A stretch of DNA of 64,000 bases from Bradyrhizobium elkanii USDA 76 (GCF_023278185.1 NZ_CP066356.1:2782001-2846000); one strand, 5' to 3'; shown: positions 41,982 through 50,427, numbered from the stretch's first letter. Made by a program: numbers and translations. The notes: generated by a model not told the origin, from the letters alone.

Positions 41982-42206
41982 TCAGGCGATGCCCGCCTGC
42001 TTCTCGCGCGGCATCCGCCAGGCGATGACGTTGGCTTCCAGCGCGCCGCCGGTGGTGTCATTGCGCCACTGGCCGTTGACGAAGCGGCAGGCGAACGGCA
42101 GCTGATACGTTCCGCTATGATCCTCACAAAGCACTTCCACGCGCTGTTCCGGCGCAGGTTCGCCATTGCCATCGAATTGCGCCAACCGTTTTTCGCGCGT
42201 TGCCAT
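41982..42206 (-). CDS. Conserved-looking small protein, 74 residues
   Basis: A short, soluble protein beginning MATREKRLAQFDGNGEPAPE with a central EVLCEDHSGTYQLPFACRFV and C-terminal LEANVIAWRMPREKQAGIA. GGAGA lies eight bases before ATG 42206, and the composition matches real genes of this genome. A longer reading to 42308 has no ribosome-binding site. Similar small proteins are widespread in Bradyrhizobium, in my recollection; function unknown. Confidence 0.65.
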   Translation of the reverse strand: MATREKRLAQFDGNGEPAPEQRVEVLCEDHSGTYQLPFACRFVNGQWRNDTTGGALEANVIAWRMPREKQAGIA

Positions 42207-42401
42207 GCGATCTGTCTCCACTGCCCAAGGTCGAGCCAAAAGGGATCGAACCAAACAAGTTCCGAAGGCCCCCGTCCCCACGAGTAGTCCCCGTAATGGG
42301 TGAAGCACACCGCTCGAATGCGGTTTCAGTGTGGTATGTCTGCCTTGCTTTCAGCGTCGCGAGCACAAAACTGTGAATGACGCACTTGCCTGGAGACGCC
42401 G

Positions 42402-42752
42402 ATGACCGCTCGTTTTGTTCTCGCCTTGCTGGCGCCGCTTGCACTCGGCGTCGCCGCAACCGCGCATGCGCAGGACGTTCCCGGCATCGAGATCTGCACC
42501 GTCGAGAAAACCATGGAGCGGCGCACGAGCTGTCTGCAGAGCAATGTCGATTTCCTGCAGAAGACGATCAACAAGCTCACATCGGATCATCAGCAGAAGC
42601 TCGACGCCGCCAACCGACAGATCGCGAGCTTGCAGAAGCTCGTCACCGATCTGCGGGCCGAGCAGGTCAAGCTGACCGAGGATATGAAGAAGAAGGCCGA
42701 CGCGCCGCCGGCGAAGGATGCCGCGCCCGCCGCGAAGGACGGGACGAAGTAG
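42402..42752 (+). CDS. Exported coiled-coil protein, 116 residues
   Basis: A signal peptide (FVLALLAPLALGVAATAHAQ) is followed by an N-terminal pair of Cys (ICTVEKTMERRTSC), then a coiled coil of about 50 residues (NVDFLQKTINKLTSDHQQKL, QIASLQKLVTDLRAEQ), and a Lys/Ala/Pro tail. It is probably periplasmic. No family name recognised. Confidence 0.75.
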   Translation: MTARFVLALLAPLALGVAATAHAQDVPGIEICTVEKTMERRTSCLQSNVDFLQKTINKLTSDHQQKLDAANRQIASLQKLVTDLRAEQVKLTEDMKKKADAPPAKDAAPAAKDGTK

Positions 42753-42777
42753 CAAAGGTCGATCTGCGAATTGTCTC

Positions 42778-42918
42778 GCCTCTCCCGCTTGCGGGGCAGG
42801 GCAATCGCATATGATTTTTCCGCACCGTCATGCCCGGGACAAGCCCGGGCATGAGTTTGCGCGAACATCGATCGCCTCAAGCTCCCAGATGCGATTGCCC
42901 AACGCAAGCGGGAGAGGG
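42778..42918. repeat. Nested palindromic repeats (CTCTCCCGCTTGCG with an internal REP-like hairpin)
   Basis: Outer arms CCTCTCCCGCTTGCG...GCAATCGCAT and ATGCGATTGC...CGCAAGCGGGAGAGG enclose a short REP-like hairpin (42825-42855, CATGCCCGGG and CCCGGGCATG). The outer family is the one interrupted by the insertion sequence at 55465-56930. It separates two convergent genes. Confidence 0.8.
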
Positions 42919-42947
42919 GGTGCACTGCCTTCGCGGCGCGGCTCGAC

Positions 42948-44051
42948 TCACGCCACCCGATACTGCTCCATCACGTTGCGATCCGGCTCGTAGCCGAGGC
43001 CGGGGCCCTGCGGCACGGCGACATGGCCGTTGGCGTCGACGTCGATGCGGTCGCCCCACAGGCAGGCGGGACGCTTCATGAAGAACACCTCGATCAGCCC
43101 CGCGTCGCGGATCGCCATCAGATGCAGCGTGGCAAGGAAGCCCGGCCCGAAATAGGGCGAGTGCGGAATCACCTGGACGCCGAACTCGTCGGCGAGGACG
43201 GCCACTCTCAGGAATTCGGTGATGCCGCCGACCTTGATCACCGAGGGCTGCGCGTGACTGACCGCGCCCGCGGTCATCATCTGGCGGAATTGATGCACGG
43301 TGCAGGCGTTCTCGCCGGCCGCGATATCGAGCCGGCCTTCTCTGCGCACCTCGGCGAGTGTCGCAAAATCCTCCGGCGGCCAGACCGGCTCCTCCAGGAA
43401 CAGCGGCGCGGCCTGCTTGCAGTCGCGCGCGAACTGGATCGCCGCGGGTCCGTCCAGCGGGCAGTTCATGTCGACCATCAGCGGCACGCCGGGGCCGATC
43501 GCCTCGCGCGCGGCGGCCACCGCAGGCACGGTGGTCTCGTGCAGCTTGATCGCGGAATAGCCCAGCTTGATCGCCTTCTTGCATTCGGCGGCGATATGCG
43601 CCGGATTGCCGATCCGCATCAGGCTCGCATAGGCCGGGATCGTGCTCCGCTTCGCGCCGCCGATCAGTTGATGCAGCGGTACGCCCTTCACCTTGCCGGC
43701 GAGATCCCACAGCGCGATGTCGAGCGCCGAGATCGCAAACATCGTGATGCCGTAGCGGCCGAACAGATGCAGGTTGCGCTGGATCTGCTCCATCGCGGCG
43801 GGGATGCTGGCGGCGTCAGGCACCTCGAGGCCGCGGGCCTGCGGCGCGATCATCTCGGCCACCGCCGTGCAACTCGTCTTCGGGCAGACATAGGCGAAGG
43901 CGTCGCCCCAGCCGGTGAAGCCGGCATCGGTCGAAACCTCGACCAGCACCATGTCGAGCGCCGAGATCGCGGAGGCTCCCTGGCGGAAGCTCGCGGGCCC
44001 GGCGTCAAAGGGAATGCGGATATGGTGGGCGCGGACGTCGGTGATTTTCAT
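42948..44051 (-). CDS. Mandelate racemase/muconate lactonizing enzyme family protein
   Basis: A 367-residue enolase-superfamily enzyme, probably an acid-sugar dehydratase or racemase. Metal ligands are Asp194 (MVDMNC), Glu220 (FLEEPVW) and Glu247 (AGENAC); His297 is in VIPHSPYFGPG. The Lys motif is AIKLHE, with Lys169 and His171 instead of the usual K-x-K. The start MKITDVRAHH fixes the length; a reading to 44153 is rejected. It lies 223 bases after an ABC binding-protein gene on the same strand, which suggests that the two handle the same compound. Confidence 0.87.
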   Translation of the reverse strand: MKITDVRAHHIRIPFDAGPASFRQGASAISALDMVLVEVSTDAGFTGWGDAFAYVCPKTSCTAVAEMIAPQARGLEVPDAASIPAAMEQIQRNLHLFGRYGITMFAISALDIALWDLAGKVKGVPLHQLIGGAKRSTIPAYASLMRIGNPAHIAAECKKAIKLGYSAIKLHETTVPAVAAAREAIGPGVPLMVDMNCPLDGPAAIQFARDCKQAAPLFLEEPVWPPEDFATLAEVRREGRLDIAAGENACTVHQFRQMMTAGAVSHAQPSVIKVGGITEFLRVAVLADEFGVQVIPHSPYFGPGFLATLHLMAIRDAGLIEVFFMKRPACLWGDRIDVDANGHVAVPQGPGLGYEPDRNVMEQYRVA

Positions 44052-44213
44052 TGTTGTTGTCCTTCCGATCGCAGGATGTGCCTGGAATTCGTGGTGGCCG
44101 GACACTTGAGCCTGAAGAACGACGTCGCTTCGGCTGGTCTGGGTTCCGGCCATCGCAAATCTTGCTTGTAACGAGTCTTGCTTGCGACAAATCTTGCTCG
44201 TGAATCATGTCGA

Positions 44214-44248
44214 AGACGTGGATGCCCGGCGCGCGGCCGGGCATCACG
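44214..44248. repeat. Short REP-like hairpin between binding protein and enolase-family genes
   Basis: GACGTGGATGCCCGGC and GGCCGGGCATCACG form a short copy of the 5720 family. It lies within the presumed operon and could protect the upstream message from decay. Confidence 0.7.
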
Positions 44249-44274
44249 AACCGCAAAGTTGTGGAGGAAAGCCC

Positions 44275-45516
44275 TCAACTGCTCTTCTCGCCGCTCATGA
44301 TGGGGCCGAACCGCTCCCAGCTCTCGCCCTTGAAGCGCATCATCTGCAGCTGCTCGATCGGCGCATAGTCGTCCGGCCCGGTCTTGATCTTGGTGCCGGG
44401 CAGATAGATGCCGATCTCGAAGTTGAGGCTGGCCGCCTGCTTCATCAGGTTCTCGCGGGTAAGATTGTCGCCGCATTGCCGCAGCACCTGCTCGAGCCCC
44501 TTGGCGACACCATAGCCGAATACGGTCGCGGCGTCGTCGAGGTCGCCTTCGGGATACCACTTGGTCATGAAGGCGCGCCACTCGGTCATCGCCGGATCGT
44601 TCTTCCACTCGGTATCCTTGGGATCCTTGAGATACGCCGTGGACAGCACGCCCTGGCTCGCTTCATAGCCGGCCGGCTTCATCACGCCGCCGATCGAGCC
44701 GGAGACGTTGGTCAGGAACTGCACCGGATGCCAGTCGAGCTCGGCGGCTTTCTTGATCGCCTGCGCCGCGAATTTCGGCGTTGCAATGTTGACGAAGATG
44801 TCGGGGTTGGCGCCCTTGATCTGCACGATCTGCGAATCCACCGTCGGTGACGAGGTCTCGTAGGAGGATTCGACGACAATCAGCTTCTTGGCCTGGTCGC
44901 CGAGCCCGTCGTGGAGGCCGATCAGATAGTCCTTGCCGAAATCGTCGTTCTGATAAAGCACGCCGATGGTCTTGCCCGGATAATTCTGCAGAATGTACTT
45001 GGCATAGATGCGCGCTTCGACCTGGTAGCTCGGCTGCCAGCCCATGGTCCACGGGAAGTTCTTCGGATCGTTCCACTTGGCCGCGCCGGTGGAGACGAAC
45101 AGCTGCGGCACCTTCTTGGCGTTCATGTATTTCTGGATCGCGGTATTGCCCGGCGTGCCCAGCGGATTGAAGATCAGGAGCACCTCGTCGCTCTCGACCA
45201 GCTTGCGGGCCTGCTCGACCATCTTCGGCGGCGAGTAGGCGTCGTCGTAGGAGATGAAGTTGACCTTGCGGCCGTTGATGCCGCCTTCGCTGTTGAGCTT
45301 GTTGAAATAGGCGGCTTCGGTCTTGCCGATCGTGGCGTAGGCGGACGCCGGACCGGAATAGGGCATGATGTTGCCGACCTTGATCTCGGCATCGGTTGCG
45401 CCCGGATCGTATTTCTTCTGCGCGTTGGCTGCGCTTGCGACGGCGATCGTCAAAAGCCCCGCAAGCGCCGCGGACTTGACGCAGTTGGCATAGCTCAAGC
45501 GTTGGTGGTGCATCAT
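44275..45516 (-). CDS. ABC transporter substrate-binding protein (branched-chain amino acid type)
   Basis: A 413-residue periplasmic-binding protein with a signal peptide (LAGLLTIAVASAANAQ) and the peripla_BP_6 fold: EIKVGNIMPYSGPASAYATI, GGINGRKVNF, YDDAYSPPKMVEQARKLVE and KKVPQLFVSTGAAKW. It is a full-length paralogue of the protein at 3233-4423 and also lacks neighbouring permease genes. GGGAGG precedes the start (ATG 45516, or 45513). It is divergent from an AraC-type regulator 238 bases away. Confidence 0.9.
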   Translation of the reverse strand: MMHHQRLSYANCVKSAALAGLLTIAVASAANAQKKYDPGATDAEIKVGNIMPYSGPASAYATIGKTEAAYFNKLNSEGGINGRKVNFISYDDAYSPPKMVEQARKLVESDEVLLIFNPLGTPGNTAIQKYMNAKKVPQLFVSTGAAKWNDPKNFPWTMGWQPSYQVEARIYAKYILQNYPGKTIGVLYQNDDFGKDYLIGLHDGLGDQAKKLIVVESSYETSSPTVDSQIVQIKGANPDIFVNIATPKFAAQAIKKAAELDWHPVQFLTNVSGSIGGVMKPAGYEASQGVLSTAYLKDPKDTEWKNDPAMTEWRAFMTKWYPEGDLDDAATVFGYGVAKGLEQVLRQCGDNLTRENLMKQAASLNFEIGIYLPGTKIKTGPDDYAPIEQLQMMRFKGESWERFGPIMSGEKSS

Positions 45517-45754
45517 TGTCCTCCCTGACATGCTGGCCGCGGCTCTTGCAGTCTTGATTATCGGGCAGCTTGATGAGCCGTCGGATCGATGCGTCGGCGA
45601 GTATGCACGATTGCAACATTGTTGCCAGCGACGGCTTTGCGGGTAAATTTCCGTGGAGCGGAACCACGGTTTCGCCGCCGGGCAGCAAGGACTGTCAAAT
45701 GCCGCGCGCGGCAGCCGTGCATGATGGCCGAGCTTTGCAGGAAAGCCGTGATCC

Positions 45755-46594
45755 ATGAATCCAGCCCAGAAGGCGCTCTGGTACATCGAAAGCCATCTCG
45801 GCGCGCCGCTGACGCTCGACGAGATTGCCGCCATTGCGGGCGTCTCGCGCTTCCATCTGGTGCGGGCGTTCGCGGAGGCGACCGGGTTCTCGGTGATGCG
45901 TTATGTGCGGGCGCGCCGGCTCAGCGAAGCCGCGCGCGAGCTCGCGGCCGGTGCGCCCGATATTCTCAGCCTCGCGCTGGATGCGGATTACGGCTCCCAC
46001 GAAGCATTCACCCGCGCGTTTCGCGACCATTTCGGCGTCACGCCCGAGACGGTGCGCGCGACAACGTGCCTGACGACGCTCAATCTCCAGGAGCCGATCA
46101 CCATGATCTCGACAGCTCTCGATCACATCGATCCGCCGCGCATTGCCACCGGAAAGGCGTTCCTCGTCGCCGGCATCGGCGAGCGTTACAACCACGACAA
46201 TGGCAGGGGTGCCGGCATTCCGAAGCAGTGGCAGAGTTTCCACCAGCAATGCGCGCACATCCCCCGTCAGGTCGGCAACATCGCCTATGGCGTCTGCTGC
46301 AACGGCGACGATGCCGGCAATTTCGACTACATCGCCGGCGTCGAGGTCGGCGATTTCTCCGACCTGCCGCGCGAGTTCGCGCGCGTCCGGATACCCGAGC
46401 AGAAATACGTCGTGTTCACCCACGCCGACCACATCTCGACCATCCGCCGCACCGTCAACACGATCTGGAATCGCTGGCTGCCGCAATCCGGCATGAAGGT
46501 CGCGGACGCGCCGAACTTCGAGCGCTACGACGAGAAGTTCGACGCGAGCACCGGCAATGGCGGGCTGGAGATCTGGGTGCCGGTGAAGGAGTAG
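45755..46594 (+). CDS. AraC family regulator with GyrI-like effector domain
   Basis: A 279-residue regulator with the DNA-binding part first: two helix-turn-helix units (LTLDEIAAIAGVSRFHLVRA and DILSLALDADYGSHEAFTRA, then FRDHFGVTPE), residues 1-105, followed by a GyrI-like small-molecule-binding domain (about 125-279; IATGKAFLVAGIGERYN, YVVFTHADHIST, GGLEIWVPVKE). This Rob/MarA-like layout is typical of regulators that detect drugs or hydrophobic compounds. It is divergent from the binding-protein/enolase operon and may control it. Confidence 0.9.
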   Translation: MNPAQKALWYIESHLGAPLTLDEIAAIAGVSRFHLVRAFAEATGFSVMRYVRARRLSEAARELAAGAPDILSLALDADYGSHEAFTRAFRDHFGVTPETVRATTCLTTLNLQEPITMISTALDHIDPPRIATGKAFLVAGIGERYNHDNGRGAGIPKQWQSFHQQCAHIPRQVGNIAYGVCCNGDDAGNFDYIAGVEVGDFSDLPREFARVRIPEQKYVVFTHADHISTIRRTVNTIWNRWLPQSGMKVADAPNFERYDEKFDASTGNGGLEIWVPVKE

Positions 46595-46619
46595 CGGGCG
46601 CCGGTGCAGCAAACCCTGG

Positions 46620-46740
46620 TGTCGTCGCTGCGAAAGCAGGGACCCATAACCACCGATGCTGCTTGTGCGATGTTGGAACGACGAGTCCGCGTCACAACTT
46701 CGGCCGCAAAGTATGGGTCCCTGCTTTCGCAGCGACGACA
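46620..46740. repeat. Intergenic palindromic repeat, GGGTCCCTGC family, copy 2
   Basis: A perfect 29-base inverted repeat: arms 46620-46648 (TGTCGTCGCTGCGAAAGCAG, then GGACCCATA) and 46712-46740. The loop contains ACCACCGATG, also found in the copy at 4551-4592. It separates two convergent genes. Confidence 0.9.
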
Positions 46741-46768
46741 TCGCCTCTGTTGCTCGCGAGTGCCAAGA

Positions 46769-47779
46769 TCAATGCGAGCGCGCCAGGCAGAACGCGACGA
46801 CCTCTTCCAGCGCCGTCTTCATCGGCGAGGGCGGGAACAGCGCCAGCGCGTCGACGGCCATCGCGCCGTAGTGCTGGGCGCGGCTGATGGTGTCTTCGAG
46901 GGCGCGGTGCTTGGTCATCAGCCCGATGGCGTGGTCGAGGTCGGCGGATCCGATCTCGCCGCGCTCCAGCGCGCGGATCCAGAACTTGCGCTCGGTGTCG
47001 TTGCCGCGGCGGAAGGCGAGCACCACCGGGAGCGTGATCTTGCCCTCGCGGAAATCGTCGCCGACATTCTTGCCGAGTTTTGCGGATTTGCCGCCATAGT
47101 CGAGCACGTCGTCGACGAGCTGGAAGGCGATGCCGAGATTCATGCCGACCGAGCGGCACGCGGTCTGCTCGGCCTTCGGACGGTTGGCGATCACAGGGCC
47201 GACCTCGCAGGCCGCGGCAAACAGCTCCGCCGTCTTGCCGCGGATCACGGCGAGATATTCGTCCTCGGTGGTCGCGGTGTTCTTGGCGGCGGCAAGCTGC
47301 ATCACCTCGCCCTCGGCGATGGTGGCGGCGGCGGCGGAGAGGATGTCGAGCGCGCGCAGCGAGCCGACCTCGACCATCATCCGGAACGCCTGGCCGAGCA
47401 GGAAGTCGCCGACCAGCACGCTGGCCTCGTTGCCCCACAGCATCCGCGCGGACAATTTGCCGCGGCGCAACTCGCTCTCGTCGACCACGTCGTCATGCAG
47501 CAGGGTCGCGGTGTGCATGAACTCGACCGCGGCGGCGAGCTTGATATGGCCGTCGCCGGAATAGTCGGCGAGCTGGGCCATCGCCAGCGTCAGCATCGGG
47601 CGCAACCGCTTGCCCCCGGAGGAGATCAGGTGGTTGGCGACCTCGGGGATCATGGTGACCTCGGAGCCGGTCCGCGAAAGGATCGTCGCGTTGACGCGCT
47701 CCATGTCGGCGGCGACAAGTCCCACCAGCCCGTCGATCGAAGCATTGGACGGGCTTTCGAAGGGTACAATAACCGCCAC
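46769..47779 (-). CDS. Polyprenyl diphosphate synthase (ubiquinone side chain)
   Basis: A 336-residue trans-prenyltransferase making the octa- or decaprenyl chain of ubiquinone. The first Asp-rich motif is LLHDDVVDES and the second is FQLVDDVLDYGG; SSGGKRLRPMLTLAMAQL is the family's substrate-binding segment. GTG 47779 is the start (VAVIVPFESP), which matches the family N-terminus; much longer in-frame readings run across the next genes on the other strand. It is divergent from the DUF2007 gene. Chain length cannot be read from sequence, though Q10 is usual in this group. Confidence 0.93.
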   Translation of the reverse strand: MAVIVPFESPSNASIDGLVGLVAADMERVNATILSRTGSEVTMIPEVANHLISSGGKRLRPMLTLAMAQLADYSGDGHIKLAAAVEFMHTATLLHDDVVDESELRRGKLSARMLWGNEASVLVGDFLLGQAFRMMVEVGSLRALDILSAAAATIAEGEVMQLAAAKNTATTEDEYLAVIRGKTAELFAAACEVGPVIANRPKAEQTACRSVGMNLGIAFQLVDDVLDYGGKSAKLGKNVGDDFREGKITLPVVLAFRRGNDTERKFWIRALERGEIGSADLDHAIGLMTKHRALEDTISRAQHYGAMAVDALALFPPSPMKTALEEVVAFCLARSH

Positions 47780-47914
47780 GCTGGTCTCCAATTTTGCCGA
47801 ATACGCACTATGCTCAGCTATAACAATAGAAACTGCGCGGTGCAGCGGCAAGGCCATCAAGTTATTGACATGTGGCGCAAGTGCCGCACAGGCGGGGCGA
47901 CAGGAGAGCGTATT

Positions 47915-48142
47915 TTGCGGGAATTGGTACGGACCAATGACATGGTGCTGGTCTCCGCCATCGGCGCGCTGCTCGACAGCGCTAACATCCACCATCTGGT
48001 GCTGGACCAGAACATGAGCATCATCGAGGGCTCGCTCGGCGTGCTGCCGCGGCGGATCCTGGTGCATGAGGACGACAACCACGAGGCCCGCCAGCTCCTG
48101 ACCGATGCCGGCCTCGGCCACGAATTGCGGGCCGATGACTAG
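47915..48142 (+). CDS. DUF2007 family protein
   Basis: A 75-residue protein with the DUF2007 pattern RELVRTNDMVLVSAIGALLD, LVLDQNMSIIEGSLG, LPRRILVHEDD and EARQLLTDAGL. TTG 47915 is the start, with AGGAG eight bases upstream. The stop overlaps the start of the methyltransferase gene, so the two are coupled. Members are annotated as putative signal-transducing proteins related to PII-like folds; role unknown. Confidence 0.87.
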   Translation: MRELVRTNDMVLVSAIGALLDSANIHHLVLDQNMSIIEGSLGVLPRRILVHEDDNHEARQLLTDAGLGHELRADD

Positions 48143-48962
48143 AGCGTTTTCAAGCGAAGTGGACCCCGGTTCGCGTGAAGAAAACGCGTCAAAAAAGGAG
48201 TCTCCGGCCGCCGGGATCACCGAAGACGGATTTCTCGGCGGCCAATTGCGCCTGCGGCAACCCCGCAGCGGCCACCGCGCCGGCCATGACGCGATCCTGC
48301 TCGCCGCGGCGACGCCGGCACGCCCCGGTGACCGCGTCGTCGATCTCGGCGCCGGTGTCGGCGCGGCCGGACTGGCGGTGGCGCGGCGGGTGAGGGGGAT
48401 CGATCTCGTTCTGGTCGAAATCGACCCGGCCCTGGCCGAGCTTGCGCGGAATAATGCCGGCACCAACGCGATCATGGCGGAGGTGATCGTGCTTGATGTC
48501 GAAGCCGGCGCCGCGGCCTTCGATGATTCCGGCCTCGGGCCCGATAGCGCTGACGTCGTGCTGATGAACCCGCCGTTCAACGATCCGTCGCGGCACCGCG
48601 CCTCGCCGGACGGTGTGCGCGAGCGCGCCCATGTCGCGACCGCGACCACGCTGGCCGGCTGGGTTCACGCGGCGCGGCGGATTCTCAAGTCGAACGGGCA
48701 GCTTGCGCTGATCTGGCGGGCCGACGGCATTGCCGAGGTGCTGGCCGCGCTGGACCGCGGTTTTGGCAGTCTCGAGATCCTGCCGGTTCACGGCGACGGG
48801 ACGTCGCCGGCGATCCGAATCCTGGTGCGGGCGACCAAGGGCGGCCGGGCACCGACGCGGCTGCATGCCGCACTGCTGCTCAATGAAGAGTCAGGCGTGC
48901 CCAATAAATGGGTGCAGGAGGTGTTGGCTGGGAAGGGGGAATTGCCGCTGGCGCGGCGCTAG
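48135..48962 (+). CDS. SAM-dependent methyltransferase (tRNA1(Val) N6-adenine type)
   Basis: A 275-residue class I methyltransferase. SAM binding is in RVVDLGAGVGAAGLAVARRV; the adenine-N6 motif VLMNPPFND is present. The family's typical start, TEDGFLGGQLRLRQPRSGHR, begins only at about residue 30. The first 22 or so residues (TRAFSSEVDPGSREENAS) are coded by an intergenic repeat (48139-48193), so the repeat has become part of the gene. ATG 48135 overlaps the DUF2007 stop. A start inside the repeat-free region has no ATG or good ribosome-binding site. Confidence 0.85.
   Translation: MTRAFSSEVDPGSREENASKKESPAAGITEDGFLGGQLRLRQPRSGHRAGHDAILLAAATPARPGDRVVDLGAGVGAAGLAVARRVRGIDLVLVEIDPALAELARNNAGTNAIMAEVIVLDVEAGAAAFDDSGLGPDSADVVLMNPPFNDPSRHRASPDGVRERAHVATATTLAGWVHAARRILKSNGQLALIWRADGIAEVLAALDRGFGSLEILPVHGDGTSPAIRILVRATKGGRAPTRLHAALLLNEESGVPNKWVQEVLAGKGELPLARR
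48139..48193. repeat. Repeat element (AGAGCGTTTTCAAGCGAAG family) inside a coding region
   Basis: The text TAGAGCGTTTTCAAGCGAAG, then TGGACCCCGGTTCGCGTGAAG and AAAACGCGTC, is a known-looking intergenic repeat of Bradyrhizobium genomes with GCGTTTTC and GAAAACGC as arms. It starts in the DUF2007 stop codon and codes for the N-terminus of the methyltransferase. Confidence 0.65.
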
Positions 48963-48999
48963 CGGGCAGGGCGCTGCCCACGTCGTCAGAGGCACTAAA

Positions 49000-49098
49000 T
49001 CACTGCGAAGCCGTTTCCGACTGGCGGTCCGGCGTGGACGTGAAGTGGATCGCCGCCAGGAGTGTACCGATCAGCAAAATCAGCAGATAGATTTTCAT
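49000..49098 (-). CDS. Small membrane protein, 32 residues
   Basis: The peptide MKIYLLILLIGTLLAAIHFT plus a polar tail SPDRQSETASQ-like end has one membrane helix at the N-terminus. A GGAGAGGGACTC site precedes the ATG, which is strong for this genome. It is the only frame in the 230-base gap before the S49 peptidase gene with such a signal. Function unknown; it may be a membrane-complex accessory peptide. Confidence 0.5.
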   Translation of the reverse strand: MKIYLLILLIGTLLAAIHFTSTPDRQSETASQ

Positions 49099-49207
49099 GA
49101 GTCCCTCTCCGCCCGCGCATTGCAGCCCCAATGACAAAATGCAAAACGCGTTCCACGGATTCCAATGACAGTGGCGTGATAAAAAGTGGTTAATTCGAGG
49201 TAACGGC

Positions 49208-50119
49208 ATGAGTGAACAAATAAGTGATCACGCTGGACGTTCGGGACTGCTCGAACGCGTGCAGGCAGTATTGCCGGCGCGCTTCAGGCGCGGCGCGGCC
49301 GTCGTGCCGGTGGTGCGGCTGGCAGGCGTGATCGGCGCGGTGACGCCGTTGCGGCCCGGCATGACACTCTCCGGCGTCGCCAAGATGCTGGAGCGCGCTT
49401 TTGGCACGCGGAATGCCAAGGCGGTGGCGCTGGTGATCAATTCGCCGGGCGGATCGCCGGTGCAGTCGCGGCAGATCTATTTGCGCATCCGGCAACTCGC
49501 CGCCGAGAAGAAGCTGCCGGTATTGGTGTTCGTCGAGGACGTCGCGGCCTCCGGCGGCTACATGATCGCCTGCGCGGGCGATGAGATCTATTGCGACCCG
49601 TCCTCGATCCTCGGCTCGATCGGCGTGGTCGGCGGCAGCTTTGGCCTGGAGGGGCTGATCAAGAAGATCGGGGTCGAGCGCCGGCTCTATACGGCGGGCA
49701 ACCACAAGGCGATGCTCGACCCCTTCCTTCCCGAGAACCCCGACGACGTCGCCCGGCTGAAGGCGATCCAGCGCGAGATCCATGCGATCTTCATCGCGCT
49801 GGTCAAGCAGAGCCGCGGCAGCCGTCTCAAGGGCGCCGACGACGTGCTGTTCACCGGTGAATACTGGGCCGGCGATACCTCGATCGGTCTCGGGCTCGCC
49901 GATGGCATCGGCGACATCCGCTCCACGCTGCGGGCCCGCTATGGCGACAAGGTGCTGACCCCGGTGATTGCGCCGGCCAGCGGCTTGCTGTCCGGCCTGC
50001 TCGGCCGGCGGGCGCCGGGGGCGGGGTCGATGGCGGCGCTGGATGGGCTGGCCGCGCTGCCGGACGAGGTGATCTCGGCGCTGGAAACCCGTGCAATTTG
50101 GGCCAGATTCGGGCTGTGA
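49208..50119 (+). CDS. S49 family peptidase (SohB/SppA-like)
   Basis: A 303-residue serine protease with a Ser-Lys dyad: Ser115 in DVAASGGYMIAC and Lys167 in GNHKAMLDPF. LVINSPGGSPVQS is the ClpP-fold signature. Unlike SppA it lacks an N-terminal membrane helix, so it is a short, probably cytosolic or peripheral form acting on cleaved signal peptides or membrane fragments. It precedes a small membrane protein on the same strand. Confidence 0.9.
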   Translation: MSEQISDHAGRSGLLERVQAVLPARFRRGAAVVPVVRLAGVIGAVTPLRPGMTLSGVAKMLERAFGTRNAKAVALVINSPGGSPVQSRQIYLRIRQLAAEKKLPVLVFVEDVAASGGYMIACAGDEIYCDPSSILGSIGVVGGSFGLEGLIKKIGVERRLYTAGNHKAMLDPFLPENPDDVARLKAIQREIHAIFIALVKQSRGSRLKGADDVLFTGEYWAGDTSIGLGLADGIGDIRSTLRARYGDKVLTPVIAPASGLLSGLLGRRAPGAGSMAALDGLAALPDEVISALETRAIWARFGL

Positions 50120-50235
50120 ACACAGGGATGTGAGCGCGCCATTTAGTCCCAAAACCGCGATTGCGGCGCAGGCCGCCTTGCGCGAGAATGCCTGTCATTG
50201 GGGGCCTGACAGACGTGAACGACAAGGATCGACCG

Positions 50236-50427
50236 ATGCCGCCGCTGATTGCATTCGCAGGCGTCTTGGGAAGCCTGGCCGTGGTCCGCTGGGCGTACAA
50301 GACGGCCGTCCGGATCAACCAGGAACTCGAAGAGGCGCGATTGTCCCGTGTGGCCGAGGCCACCCGCGCGGGCGAAATCAAGACCCTGCGCCGCGACCCC
50401 GTGACCGGGGCCTATCGCCCGGGCTAA
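50236..50427 (+). CDS. Small membrane protein, 63 residues
   Basis: MPPLIAFAGVLGSLAVVRWA forms one membrane helix, followed by a basic amphipathic helix (EEARLSRVAEATRAGEIKTL) and the end RRDPVTGAYRPG. AAGG lies eight bases before ATG 50236. The closing DPVTGAYRP motif is common in small proteins of Rhizobiales. Function unknown. Confidence 0.65.
   Translation: MPPLIAFAGVLGSLAVVRWAYKTAVRINQELEEARLSRVAEATRAGEIKTLRRDPVTGAYRPG

Noticed and set aside
46604..47914. Extension of the DUF2007 protein to 512 codons
   Set aside because: The extra part is the complement of the polyprenyl synthase gene; TTG 47915 with AGGAG gives the family length.
47779..48649. N-terminal extension of the polyprenyl synthase to 48649
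   Set aside because: It would overlap two genes on the other strand and has no relation to the family; GTG 47779 gives the standard N-terminus.
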